This document shows, piece by piece, positions 1 through 9,154 of a stretch of 64,000 nt of DNA. Each line of letters opens with the position of its first letter. Position 1 is the first letter of the stretch. Both the position numbers and the translations under genes were made by a program. This stretch comes from Nostoc sp. MS1 (GTDB lineage: Bacteria; Cyanobacteriota; Cyanobacteriia; Cyanobacteriales; Nostocaceae): positions 3,717,501 through 3,781,500 of the forward strand of contig NZ_AP023441.1 of the NCBI RefSeq assembly GCF_019976755.1. Reading direction: 5' to 3'. The notes beneath the pieces were generated by a model. It made no database searches, was not told the DNA's origin, and was given only the letters and a program-made list of their open reading frames with translations.

Positions 1-1266
1 GGCTATGAAGTGCGCTATGTACAAAATTTTACCGATATTGATGACAAAATCCTCAACCGAGCGCGGCAAGAAAATTCCTCAATGGAGGCGGTAGCAGAAC
101 GCTTCATTAAGGCATATTTTGAGGATATGGCACAGCTAGGGATTAAAGAAGCCGATGAATATCCCCGTGCTACTCATACAATCAACGGCATTCAACGCTT
201 AATTCACGAGTTAGAAAATAAAGGCTTCGCTTATCCCTCGCAAGGCGATGTTTACTACGCAGTACGGCAATTTGCTGAGTATGGCAAGCTTTCAGGACGC
301 AGACTGGAGGATATGCAGGCAGGTGCAAGCGATCGCGTCAATGTAGATGATCCAGAATATCAGAAAAAGAAAGACCCTTTCGACTTCGCTCTGTGGAAAG
401 CAGCTAGACTTGGAGAACCTTCTTGGGAATCACCTTGGGGTGCAGGTCGTCCAGGTTGGCATATAGAATGCTCGGCAATGGTACGCGATCGCCTGGGTGA
501 GACAATAGATATTCATGCTGGTGGTGCTGACTTAATTTTCCCCCACCACGAAAACGAAATCGCTCAATCAGAAGCCGTTACAGGCAAACCTCTAGCAAAC
601 TACTGGCTACACAACGGTATGGTCAAAGTTGATGGGGAGAAAATGTCCAAATCCTTGGGCAACTTTACCACCATCCGCGATTTACTAGAACGGGGCGTTG
701 ATCCGATGGCGATGCGGTTATTTGTGCTAACGGCGCAATATCGTACCCCAATAGATTTTACCGATGAAGCGATCGCAGCTGCTACCAATGGTTGGCACAC
801 AATCAAGGATGGCTTATTGGCTGGTTGGCAATTAGGAAATGGGAAATGGGAACTGGGGAATGGAATATCTAATACCTATGTTGAGCGTTTTACAGAAGCA
901 GTCAATGACGATTTTAATTTCCCTGGTGGGTTAACAATATTATTTGAGTTGGCAAAAAAACTCCATCGTGAAAGAAACATCCTAGTGCATGGAGGAAAGA
1001 CAGAAACACCGATAGAAGAATTAAAAATACAATGGCAAACTTTGGTTACTTTAGCTAACGTTCTCGGTTTAACCGCGCAGCCAGAAATACATAAAAATGG
1101 GCAAGATGGTTTAAGCGATGCGGATATAGAAGATTTAATTCAGCAAAGACAAGCAGCGAGAAAAGCCAAGAATTTTGCTGAAGGCGATCGCATTCGTAAC
1201 GAACTACAAGCTAAAGGTATTACCCTAATTGATAGCCCTCAAGGTACGCGCTGGCACAGAGGTTAA
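1..1266 (+). CDS. cysS: Cysteinyl-tRNA synthetase, 5' end missing at window edge
   Basis: Charges tRNA-Cys with cysteine in the cytoplasm. The reading frame is open from base 1, so the start codon and the HIGH-type ATP motif lie outside the window. Visible family hallmarks are the NFTDIDDK segment, the zinc-ligand region GWHIECSAMV followed by GADLIFPHHENE, and the KMSKS loop at 640-654. The C-terminal helical (DALR-type) region follows and ends with a basic tail. An oddity is a short in-frame insert at about 834-866 made of tandem heptamers, encoding a Gly/Asn/Trp-rich stretch that I do not expect in the family. Identity is essentially certain; only the true start is unknown. Confidence 0.97.
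   Translation, partial: GYEVRYVQNFTDIDDKILNRARQENSSMEAVAERFIKAYFEDMAQLGIKEADEYPRATHTINGIQRLIHELENKGFAYPSQGDVYYAVRQFAEYGKLSGRRLEDMQAGASDRVNVDDPEYQKKKDPFDFALWKAARLGEPSWESPWGAGRPGWHIECSAMVRDRLGETIDIHAGGADLIFPHHENEIAQSEAVTGKPLANYWLHNGMVKVDGEKMSKSLGNFTTIRDLLERGVDPMAMRLFVLTAQYRTPIDFTDEAIAAATNGWHTIKDGLLAGWQLGNGKWELGNGISNTYVERFTEAVNDDFNFPGGLTILFELAKKLHRERNILVHGGKTETPIEELKIQWQTLVTLANVLGLTAQPEIHKNGQDGLSDADIEDLIQQRQAARKAKNFAEGDRIRNELQAKGITLIDSPQGTRWHRG
834..866 (+). repeat. Tandem heptamers inside cysS
   Basis: Four heptamers of the form AGGAAAT, GGGAAAT, GGGAACT, GGGGAAT run head to tail at 834-861 within the cysS frame. The same kind of purine-rich repeat is found between genes elsewhere in the window, so this looks like a repeat captured in coding sequence. 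Confidence 0.7.
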
Positions 1267-1358
1267 AAGAAACTGGAAAAAGCAGAGAGCAGAGGAGCAG
1301 ATAAGATCATCACTCCCCCATTACCAATTACCAATTACCCAATCCCTAGATTATTGTT

Positions 1359-2798
1359 ATGTGGTCTGAACTGATAAAAGCGATCGCTAGTTTTAAAATA
1401 CCTGCTGATTGGATCGGTATTAGAGTAGTTAAAGAAACTGCTGCTCATCATTATGTGCGTGATGGTTTGCCTCAACATAATGGTAAATCAAGCACCATTG
1501 GAGCCATGTTAGAAGTTTTGGTAAATGGCTCTTTCGGTTATGCTGCTACCAATTCCCTAGAATTAACATCACTGCAAGCGGCGGCGGAAATTGCTTACAA
1601 ACAAGCCCTAGCTGCTAATCAGTGGTACATTTATCCCTTTGGTGTTAGCGAACGTCCCAAAGTAGTGGGTGAGTATAATTCACCTTTTGTAGAACCCTTA
1701 AATGCCCTCAGTCCTGGGGAAATTAATGATTTGTTGGTGCGGATTTGTCACACTTTAAAAGTAGACGACAAAATTGTCCAAACCACTGCAAATGCGGCTA
1801 CTAGCGAAAAAGAGAGTTGGTTTGTTAGTAGTAATGGTTCTGAGGTATATCAAAAGTTTGTTTCTATCGGAACACATTATGGAGCGATCGCGCAAGATGG
1901 AGCGATCGTTCAACAACGGACTAACAACGGTTCCCAAGCAAACTGTTACCAAGGCGGAATTGAATTATTACAACAAAACCACCTATGGCAAAGGGTACGA
2001 CAAATTGGCGAACAAGCGATAGAATTATTATCTGCCGAAGAATGTCCAACCACCCGCACCAATTTGGTTTTAGCCCCAGACCAAATGATGTTACAAATTC
2101 ATGAAAGTGTGGGACATCCCTTAGAACTTGACCGAATTTTAGGTGATGAGCGTAACTATGCTGGTGGTAGCTTTGTCAGCACCAGCGATTTTGGCAACCT
2201 CAGCTATGGTTCGCCATTGATGAATATTACCTTTGACCCCACAGTCATCGGTGAATATGCCAGCTATGGATTTGATGATACAGGTGCAGTGGCTACACGG
2301 GAATATTTAATCAAAGAAGGCGTTTTGCAAAGGGGTTTAGGCAGTTTAGAAAGCCAAGCTAGAGCGAAAGTTCCGGGGGTAGCCTGTGCGCGTGCTTCCT
2401 CATGGAACCGACCACCAATTGACCGTATGGCGAACTTAAACCTAGAGCCAGGTAACGCCAGCTTTGATGAGATGATTAGTAACATAGAACAAGGCGTATA
2501 TATGGAATCTAATCGTTCCTGGTCAATTGATGATCGCCGTTATAAATTTCAATTTGGCTGTGAGTATGCCAAACTCATCGAAAATGGTAAACTCACCAAA
2601 ACCCTGCGTAATCCCAACTATCGAGCCACTACACCAGAATTTTGGCACAGCCTCATCCAAGTCGGTGATAATTCCAACTGGGAAATGTACGGCACACCAT
2701 TCTGTGGCAAAGGTGAACCTAATCAATCAATTTGGGTAGGACATGGTTCACCTGTTTGTGTATTTGCTAATGTAGAGGTTTTTGGAGGTGGGAGTTAA
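1359..2798 (+). CDS. tldD: TldD-type zinc metalloprotease
   Basis: TldD subunit of the TldD/PmbA (TldE) protease, a cytoplasmic heterodimer that in E. coli trims microcin B17 and degrades the CcdA antitoxin. The 479-aa protein carries the HExxxH zinc motif (HESVGH, residues 248-253) followed by the conserved LELDRILGDERN segment, and the usual Gly-rich C-terminal region. Length is normal for the family. The start is the first ATG of the frame. The partner gene follows about 100 bp downstream on the same strand, so the two are probably co-transcribed. Substrates in cyanobacteria are unknown; presence of a substrate peptide cannot be inferred from this locus. Confidence 0.93.
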   Translation: MWSELIKAIASFKIPADWIGIRVVKETAAHHYVRDGLPQHNGKSSTIGAMLEVLVNGSFGYAATNSLELTSLQAAAEIAYKQALAANQWYIYPFGVSERPKVVGEYNSPFVEPLNALSPGEINDLLVRICHTLKVDDKIVQTTANAATSEKESWFVSSNGSEVYQKFVSIGTHYGAIAQDGAIVQQRTNNGSQANCYQGGIELLQQNHLWQRVRQIGEQAIELLSAEECPTTRTNLVLAPDQMMLQIHESVGHPLELDRILGDERNYAGGSFVSTSDFGNLSYGSPLMNITFDPTVIGEYASYGFDDTGAVATREYLIKEGVLQRGLGSLESQARAKVPGVACARASSWNRPPIDRMANLNLEPGNASFDEMISNIEQGVYMESNRSWSIDDRRYKFQFGCEYAKLIENGKLTKTLRNPNYRATTPEFWHSLIQVGDNSNWEMYGTPFCGKGEPNQSIWVGHGSPVCVFANVEVFGGGS

Positions 2799-2898
2799 AT
2801 AATTCAAAATTTAGAATTCAAAATTGTTTGTAGTAGGCTTTTAATGCTTATTACAAACTACATTTTTCACTTATCATACATTATTATTTTCTACATCT

Positions 2899-4245
2899 AT
2901 GAAGCTTGAGGATATATCTACTTTAGAAGTTAGTTTTAATCAATTATTAGAAACACTGCTAATTAAGAAAGCAGAAAATGAACAATTTACCGTTTCACTA
3001 AATAGTGAACGTAGTCAATTTATCCGGTTTAATCAAGCCAAAGTTCGCCAAACAGGTTTTGTGGCTGATGGTTGGATTCAATTAACTCTAATTACAGATC
3101 AATGTAGCAGCTTTCGCCAGTTTCCTTTTACTGGAAATTGGGAAAAAGATTGGCAATCAGCATACCAAGCTTTGCAGGAATTGCGTAGTGAACTACCTTT
3201 ACTACCAGTTGATCCATATTTGGTAGTACCATCAGGAAATAACACCAGCCGAGAAATACATACAGGAAATATACTCCCAGCAGAATCAGTAGTAGCGAAT
3301 GTATTGGAACCAGTAAAAGAATTAGATTTTACTGGCATATATGCTGGGGGGGTAATTATTAGAGCTTATGGTGATTCCAGTGGACAAAAACATTGGTTCG
3401 CTACCGATTCCTTCACTTTAGATTATTCTTTATTTATTACTTCTGGGCAAGCTGTTAAAGGTACATTTGCTGGCAGTGATTGGAATCCAGAAGCTTATGC
3501 AGCTAAAATTAATGAAGGTAAACAGCAATTAAAACTTCTCTCTACTCCTGCAAAACAATTAGCAAGAGGACAATACAAAACTTATTTTGCTCCGGCTGCT
3601 GTGGCTGATTTAGTGAGTATGCTTTCTTGGGGTGCAGTTAGTGAAGCAGATATTCAACAAGGTAATAGTGCGTTAGCTATTTTATCGCGTAAAGATAAAC
3701 AGCTTTCCCCTTCGTTGAGCATTAAAGAGAATTTTCAACGGGGATTAGTACCTAGATTTAACAACTTAGGAGAAATGGCTCCTCCAGAATTACCGATAAT
3801 TGAAAAAGGAATTTTAGTTAATAGTTTAATTAGTTCTCGTACAGCTAAGGAATATAACAAAACTTCTAACGGTGCGAGTAGTGAAGAAATGTTGCGTGCG
3901 CCAGAATTAAGTCCGGGAAATTTAACTTATGCACAAATATTGCCGAGTTTAGATACAGGGTTATATGTCTCTAATTTACATTATTTGAATTGGAGCGATC
4001 GCCCCACAGGTAGAATTACAGGTATGACCCGTTACGCCTGTTTTTGGATAGAAAACGGTGAAATTGTCGCCCCCATAGAAAACTTACGCTTTGACGAAAG
4101 TTTATACCGCTTCTGGGGAGAAAATCTAGTAGATTTAACCGATTTTCAAGAATTTATTCCCGAAGTAGGCAGCTACGAAAACCGTCATATAGGAGGTATT
4201 ATGACTCCTGGAATGTTAGTCAACGATTTTACTTACACTTTATAG
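2899..4245 (+). CDS. pmbA: PmbA/TldE-type partner of TldD
   Basis: Second subunit of the TldD/TldE protease. The 448-aa protein has the family fold signatures (a FAGSDWNPEAY-like segment, and a C-terminal region with GxxTRYACFWIENGE and NRHIGGIMTPGMLVNDF) but lacks the HExxxH motif. This is as expected for the non-catalytic TldE subunit, which shapes the active-site chamber. It lies directly downstream of tldD in the same orientation. The end of the gene converges on an M28 peptidase gene, and an inverted repeat lies between them. Confidence 0.9.
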   Translation: MKLEDISTLEVSFNQLLETLLIKKAENEQFTVSLNSERSQFIRFNQAKVRQTGFVADGWIQLTLITDQCSSFRQFPFTGNWEKDWQSAYQALQELRSELPLLPVDPYLVVPSGNNTSREIHTGNILPAESVVANVLEPVKELDFTGIYAGGVIIRAYGDSSGQKHWFATDSFTLDYSLFITSGQAVKGTFAGSDWNPEAYAAKINEGKQQLKLLSTPAKQLARGQYKTYFAPAAVADLVSMLSWGAVSEADIQQGNSALAILSRKDKQLSPSLSIKENFQRGLVPRFNNLGEMAPPELPIIEKGILVNSLISSRTAKEYNKTSNGASSEEMLRAPELSPGNLTYAQILPSLDTGLYVSNLHYLNWSDRPTGRITGMTRYACFWIENGEIVAPIENLRFDESLYRFWGENLVDLTDFQEFIPEVGSYENRHIGGIMTPGMLVNDFTYTL

Positions 4246-4259
4246 TGTTTTGTATGAGT

Positions 4260-4282
4260 GCGGCTGTGAAAGTTACAGCCGC
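4260..4282. terminator. Hairpin between convergent pmbA and M28 genes
   Basis: GCGGCTGT and ACAGCCGC form a perfect 8-bp stem with a 7-nt loop. It sits between two convergent genes and overlaps the last codons of the peptidase gene. There is no T-tract on either side, so termination is inferred from position only. Confidence 0.4.
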
Positions 4283-5118
4283 CTGATAGCCACTTCTAAG
4301 CCTTTACATACCCCTGTGAGAAAATCTAAATCTAGAGTGGCGATCGCATCACTCGCTTTATGATAATGAGGATTCCGCATAAAGGCTGTATCCGTCACCA
4401 TCATTGCTGGATAACCCACATCCCAAAACGGTGCATGATCACTTTGTCTAGTTTGGCGCACAATCAAACCCCGATTTGGTACTGGTAGCCACTGACTTGA
4501 TACTCCCGCTTGGCGGATGCGACGACTCATGCTGATTAAATCTGGTATGGTGCGTAAATTACCAATTAATGCAATAAAATCTCCTGTATTGGGGTAAAAC
4601 TTTTCCAACGGTGATGGATATCTCTGCGAACCTGGGGTGAAATCACGATATCCCAACATTTCCAAAGACATCATCAAGCGTAAAGGCTGCTGTTGCTGAC
4701 GTAATAAAGCTGCATAATCAGTGCTACCCAACAAACCATATTCTTCCATATCAAAAGCCACCAACCGCAACGGATACTTGGCTGGCGTAGCCGCAAACAT
4801 TTTTGCTAATTCCAATAAAACCACTACACCTGTAGCATTATCATCAGCCCCTGACGTTCCTGGTACAGCATCATAGTGCGCACCAATTAAAATAGGTGGT
4901 AGTTGTTTTTTTCCAACAGCTTGGGACGGTAAATTGAGAATGAGATTTTTAAAAGATTTATTACCTACTTCAAAGGTGTGGATTTCCACACTTCCCAATT
5001 GGGACAATTCTTGACGAATGTATTCTTGGACAAAAAAATGTCCAGCCGTCGCTAGATAAGGGTCACGTTCTCGTGCTATCTGCGTTAAGTGATGATGTAA
5101 TCTGGCTTTTAAATTCAC
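4273..5118 (-). CDS. M28 family zinc aminopeptidase-like protein
   Basis: Predicted di-zinc exopeptidase of family M28 (281 aa). Metal-ligand motifs appear in the expected order: GAHYDAV (His, Asp), GADDNATG (bridging Asp), DMEEYGLLGS (the Glu-Glu pair), and a late QSDHAPF plus PHYHKASD (His). No signal peptide or membrane segment is obvious, so it is probably cytoplasmic, although many relatives are exported. It is monocistronic and convergent with pmbA. Four tandem heptamers lie just upstream of its start. The substrate is unknown. Confidence 0.85.
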   Translation of the reverse strand: MNLKARLHHHLTQIARERDPYLATAGHFFVQEYIRQELSQLGSVEIHTFEVGNKSFKNLILNLPSQAVGKKQLPPILIGAHYDAVPGTSGADDNATGVVVLLELAKMFAATPAKYPLRLVAFDMEEYGLLGSTDYAALLRQQQQPLRLMMSLEMLGYRDFTPGSQRYPSPLEKFYPNTGDFIALIGNLRTIPDLISMSRRIRQAGVSSQWLPVPNRGLIVRQTRQSDHAPFWDVGYPAMMVTDTAFMRNPHYHKASDAIATLDLDFLTGVCKGLEVAIRRL

Positions 5119-5531
5119 CTATGTATTAGTGGTCAGTGGTTAGTAGTCAGTAGCTTTCATATATTCTAAAACCACATACACTAGTTATGAGTATTAGATC
5201 AGTTATCAGGTTATGTTGACTGTTAAACTTTTATCCAAAACAACTGACAACTGACACACTTAGTAATTAAGGAGAGGGTGGATATCCCAACTTGAAGATG
5301 CCAAAAAGTTCACAGATGAGGCTACAACATTCACAAAGGCTAGAACATACTAACCATCGTCAATGTTATCCTAGTCTTGCAACTAAATCCTCAAGCTGTA
5401 ATTCCTCCGCTTTTTGCCTTAATGACGAATGTTATACCATTGAGGCAAGTTGATTCTGTAGCAAAAAGCTAGAGGTAGTTCTGCCCAACCATAATATATA
5501 TAGTAAGACACAGTTAGGAGAAAAGTAACGC
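5119..5531. other. Gene-free region upstream of dnaK
   Basis: 413 bp between divergent genes. It holds an STRR-like tract of four heptamers at 5128-5155 (AGTGGTC, AGTGGTT, AGTAGTC, AGTAGCT) next to the peptidase start. It must also contain the dnaK promoter. I found no CIRCE element (TTAGCACTC-N9-GAGTGCTAA). The dnaK ribosome site AGGAG lies at 5516-5520. Nothing else was recognised. Confidence 0.6.
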
Positions 5532-7589
5532 ATGGGCAAGGTAGTCGGCATCGACTTGGGTACAACCAACTCAGTAGTCGCCGTAATGGAGGGTGGCAAG
5601 CCGGTGGTGATTGCCAATGCAGAAGGAATGCGAACAACCCCCTCCGTTGTAGGTTTCAGTAAGGATGGCGAAAGGGTAGTAGGACAAATGGCACGGCGGC
5701 AAACAGTCCTTAACCCCCAAAACACCTTTTTTGCAGCTAAACGCTTTATTGGGCGCAGGTATGCCGAACTCAGTCCTGAATCGAAGCGTGTACCATATAC
5801 CATCCGTAAAGATGAAATTGGCAATATTAAAATTGCCTGTCCTCGTTTGGGTAAAGATTTTGCCCCAGAAGAAATTTCAGCAATGGTGCTGAAGAAGTTG
5901 GCAGATGATGCTAGTGCTTATTTAGGGGAACAAGTCACAGGCGCAGTGATTACAGTACCCGCTTATTTCAACGATTCCCAAAGACAAGCAACTCGTGATG
6001 CTGGTAGAATTGCTGGTTTAGAAGTGCTGCGGATTCTCAATGAACCGACAGCCGCATCTTTAGCTTATGGCTTAGATCGGGGTGATACAGAAACTATTTT
6101 AGTTTTTGACTTGGGTGGTGGGACATTTGACGTATCGATTCTGGAAGTTGGGGATGGAGTATTTGAAGTCAAAGCCACCAGTGGCGATACCCAACTGGGA
6201 GGAAATGACTTTGATAAGAAAATTGTTGATTGGTTAGCAGAGCAATTCTTAGAAACAGAAGGTGTAGACTTAAGACGGAGCGATCGCCAAGCCTTGCAAC
6301 GTTTGATGGAAGCCGCAGAGAAAGCCAAAATCGAACTTAGCGCCGTCAGCGTCACTGATATTAACCTACCCTTCATTACCGCCACAGAAGAAGGCCCCAA
6401 ACATATAGAAACTCGCTTGACACGCGCCCAATTTGAAGGCTTGTGTGGTGACTTATTAGGACGTGTCCGTAACCCAGTTAAACGCGCCTTAAAAGATGCG
6501 GGACTTAGACCAGATGATATAGAAGATGTCGTACTAGTTGGCGGTTCTACGAGAATGCCAATGGTGAAACAGCTAGTGCGTGATTTGATTGGCATTGAAC
6601 CCAGCGAGAATGTTAACCCTGATGAAGTGGTAGCAATGGGTGCAGCCATTCAAGCCGGGATTCTAGCGGGACAATTTAAAGATGTGCTGCTGCTAGATGT
6701 TACACCCTTATCTTTGGGTTTGGAAGCGATCGGTGGCGTGATGAAAAAACTCATCCCCCGCAATACCACCATCCCCGTCCGCCGTTCTGATATTTTCTCA
6801 ACGTCAGAAAATAACCAAAACTCCGTGGAAATTCACGTAGTCCAAGGTGAACGGGAAATGGCTGGTGATAACAAATCACTAGGACGTTTCAAACTCTACG
6901 GTATACCCCCAGCACCGCGAGGCATTCCCCAAATTCAAGTAGCATTTGATATCGATGCCAATGGTATTCTACAGGTGACAGCCTTAGATAGAACCACAGG
7001 TAGAGAACAGAGTATTACGATCCAAGGTGCTTCTACTTTGAGTGAAGCTGAAGTTAATCGGATGATTCAGGATGCCCAAAAATATGCTGATATCGACCGG
7101 GAACGCAAGGAGAGGGTAGAAAAACGCACCCGTTCAGAAGCTTTAATTCTCCAAGCCGAAAGACAACTGCGAGAAGTTGCCTTAGAATTTGGAATGCAGT
7201 TTGCCCGTAACCGTCGCCAGCGCATCGATAATATCAGCCGAGAACTGAAAGAAAGTCTCAAAGAAAATGACGATCGCGGTATTGACCAAGCTTACGCCGA
7301 CCTGCAAGATGCTTTATATGAGCTAAATCGGGAAGTTCGTCAGTATTATGCTGAAGATGAAGACGACGATTTATTTGCCACCATCAAAGACATCTTTGTC
7401 GGTGATAAAGAAAAAGAACGCGACTATCCCAGAGACAATTATCGAGAACGTGATTCCTACAACAACAATAGGGACTACGGCAGAGATTATGGACGAGACA
7501 GCCGTCCCTCCTACGACAATAACCGTCCACCCCGCAGATCCCGTCCTAGCTATCAGGATAACTGGGATGATGACGATGATTGGCTGTAA
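5532..7589 (+). CDS. dnaK: Hsp70 chaperone DnaK with atypical charged C-terminal tail
   Basis: ATP-dependent Hsp70 chaperone, 685 aa. The nucleotide-binding domain (about 1-365) has GIDLGTTNS, VPAYFNDSQRQAT, DLGGGTFDVS and the VGGSTRMP signature. The substrate-binding domain and helical lid (about 370-620) follow. The tail (about 620-685) is rich in Asp, Arg, Tyr and Asn and ends DDDDDWL rather than the EEVD-type end of the main bacterial DnaK. Cyanobacteria carry several DnaK paralogues. The tail and the neighbouring zinc-finger-less dnaJ suggest the DnaK1/DnaK3-like group rather than the grpE-linked DnaK2, but the number cannot be settled here. A dnaJ gene follows 158 bp downstream. Confidence 0.95.
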   Translation: MGKVVGIDLGTTNSVVAVMEGGKPVVIANAEGMRTTPSVVGFSKDGERVVGQMARRQTVLNPQNTFFAAKRFIGRRYAELSPESKRVPYTIRKDEIGNIKIACPRLGKDFAPEEISAMVLKKLADDASAYLGEQVTGAVITVPAYFNDSQRQATRDAGRIAGLEVLRILNEPTAASLAYGLDRGDTETILVFDLGGGTFDVSILEVGDGVFEVKATSGDTQLGGNDFDKKIVDWLAEQFLETEGVDLRRSDRQALQRLMEAAEKAKIELSAVSVTDINLPFITATEEGPKHIETRLTRAQFEGLCGDLLGRVRNPVKRALKDAGLRPDDIEDVVLVGGSTRMPMVKQLVRDLIGIEPSENVNPDEVVAMGAAIQAGILAGQFKDVLLLDVTPLSLGLEAIGGVMKKLIPRNTTIPVRRSDIFSTSENNQNSVEIHVVQGEREMAGDNKSLGRFKLYGIPPAPRGIPQIQVAFDIDANGILQVTALDRTTGREQSITIQGASTLSEAEVNRMIQDAQKYADIDRERKERVEKRTRSEALILQAERQLREVALEFGMQFARNRRQRIDNISRELKESLKENDDRGIDQAYADLQDALYELNREVRQYYAEDEDDDLFATIKDIFVGDKEKERDYPRDNYRERDSYNNNRDYGRDYGRDSRPSYDNNRPPRRSRPSYQDNWDDDDDWL

Positions 7590-7645
7590 AGCGGGGAGAT
7601 GAGGGAGTGGGGGGAGTAGGGGGAGATGGGGAAGTAGGGGAGTAA

Positions 7646-7666
7646 CAACTGTCAACTGTCAACTGT
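7646..7666. repeat. STRR heptamers (CAACTGT x3)
   Basis: Three perfect tandem copies of CAACTGT lie in the dnaK-dnaJ spacer, preceded by a G-rich purine tract (7590-7644) and followed by degenerate copies of an AATTGGTA repeat (7688-7720). This matches the short tandem repeat class of heterocystous cyanobacteria. Confidence 0.8.
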
Positions 7667-7747
7667 CCCCTCCTGAATGCGGATTTAATAATTGGTAATT
7701 GGTAATTACTAACAATTACCACTATCTAAAATTTAAAAGTTAAATAA

Positions 7748-8749
7748 ATGAATATGCAGAATTTGCAGAATTTTCGTGATTACTACGAAATTTTGGGAGT
7801 ATCTAAAGATGCAACTAATGAAGACATTAAAAAGAATTATCGGCGGTTAGCAAGACAGTATCATCCTGATTTAAATCCGGGGAATAAAGAGGCGGAAGAA
7901 AAGTTTAAAATTATCGGCGAAGCTTATGAAATGCTTTCCGATGCAACTAAACGCGCCCAATACGACCAGTTTAGCCGCTATTGGAAACGACAAGGTTTTC
8001 CTAAGCAAACTCCCAAACCCAAAGGCTGGGGCGAGAGTCGAACAGGAGAACGTAACGACAATGAGAATTTAGATCCAAGCCAATTTGCTAATTTTGAAGA
8101 TTTCTTAAATCAAGTTATCGGGGTTGGTGGTCGTAGAGAAAGTAAAAATGGCGCTAGTAAAAATGCGACAGCAGACCCGTTTCGTTCACCGAAAAGCCGA
8201 GTTGAATATACAGTCCCGAAAAGTCCACCCCGTCAAACCCGTCGGGATATTGAGGCGAGATTAACCTTACCTTTAGAAAAGGCTTATTCTGGTGGGAATG
8301 AACGTATTAGATTAGAGGATGGGCGATCGCTAGAAGTAACAATGCCCCCAGGTATGGTTACAGGTCAAACTATCCGCCTACGCAATCAAGGTATGGGCGG
8401 CGGCGACCTCTATCTCAAAATCACGGTAGAACCTCACCCATTGTTTAAGCTTGATGGTGCGAATATATTCTGTCAAGTACCAGTAACACCTAGCGAAGCA
8501 GTTTTAGGAGGACAAGTAGAAGCACCTACTTTAGATGGCCCTGTGAAGATGACAATTCCTCCAGGAGTCAGGTCTGGTCAAAGATTCCGTTTGGCAAATA
8601 AAGGCTATCCTACCGACAATGGTAAACGTGGCGATCAATTGGTAGAAATTCAAATACTTACCCCAAAAACTATTAGCCAAGAAGAAAAAGAATTGTACGA
8701 AAAGATTCGGCAAATTGAAACCTTTAAACCCCGTGCTGATTTAATTTAA
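7748..8749 (+). CDS. dnaJ: DnaJ-like co-chaperone without zinc finger (CbpA type)
   Basis: Hsp40 partner that stimulates Hsp70 ATPase activity. The 333-aa protein has an N-terminal J domain (about residues 11-75) with the HPD tripeptide at 39-41 and the QYDQF helix IV motif. A Gly/Ser/Asn-containing linker follows, then the C-terminal substrate-binding domains (about 170-330: LTLPLEKAYSGG and LKITVEPHPLF). The four CxxCxGxG repeats of classical DnaJ are absent, so this is the type II or CbpA-like class. It follows dnaK on the same strand and the two probably work as a pair. The start chosen is the first ATG; a second ATG lies two codons later. Confidence 0.93.
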   Translation: MNMQNLQNFRDYYEILGVSKDATNEDIKKNYRRLARQYHPDLNPGNKEAEEKFKIIGEAYEMLSDATKRAQYDQFSRYWKRQGFPKQTPKPKGWGESRTGERNDNENLDPSQFANFEDFLNQVIGVGGRRESKNGASKNATADPFRSPKSRVEYTVPKSPPRQTRRDIEARLTLPLEKAYSGGNERIRLEDGRSLEVTMPPGMVTGQTIRLRNQGMGGGDLYLKITVEPHPLFKLDGANIFCQVPVTPSEAVLGGQVEAPTLDGPVKMTIPPGVRSGQRFRLANKGYPTDNGKRGDQLVEIQILTPKTISQEEKELYEKIRQIETFKPRADLI

Positions 8750-8889
8750 TTAAGTAAACTATCACAACAGCATCTGCCACAATTACTTAATTGTTTTGGC
8801 AGTTATTATCTTGCGTAAAATTTACTTTTATAAATTTTGAAATGAACTTTAGCAATTCCCATTTAAGTGAGGTACAAAATTAGTATTTT

Positions 8890-9010
8890 TCAACGCAGAG
8901 GGACGCAGCGAAAAGTTCTGGAGGAGGGTTTCCCTCTCTTCGAGACGCTACGCGAACCGCAGGAAACTTTTCAAGGCAGAGGAAAGCGCAGAGGAACTCT
9001 GAGGTTTTCC
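8890..9010. repeat. Nested dispersed palindromic repeat
   Basis: The outer part reads ACGCAGAGGGACGCAGCG on one side and GGCAGAGGAAAGCGCAGAGG on the other, a motif common between genes in this group. Inside it lie GAAAAGTT (8910-8917) and AACTTTTC (8965-8972) as inverted arms, and within those a smaller hairpin GAGGG-TTT-CCCTC (8924-8936) and the GAGACGCTACGCGAA motif. It looks like one small palindromic element inserted in another repeat. Confidence 0.6.
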
Positions 9011-9154
9011 CAATTTTATTAACCATGTACTCAGTACCTCAGCAGATTAGAAAACACTAAATATAGTGTTAAGTCCTATTAAAAGATTACTAAAATCCGA
9101 GTTAGTAATAATAACTTCTCAGCCCCAATTTATATATATGTTAGTTGAATATTA

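Noticed and set aside
5119..5531. CIRCE/HrcA operator before dnaK
   Set aside because: No TTAGCACTC-N9-GAGTGCTAA or close relative was found in the upstream region.
6065..6649. 194-codon minus-strand frame inside dnaK
   Set aside because: It is fully antisense to a strongly conserved Hsp70 region and its product is Ser/Thr/Pro-rich with no family resemblance; a codon-bias shadow.
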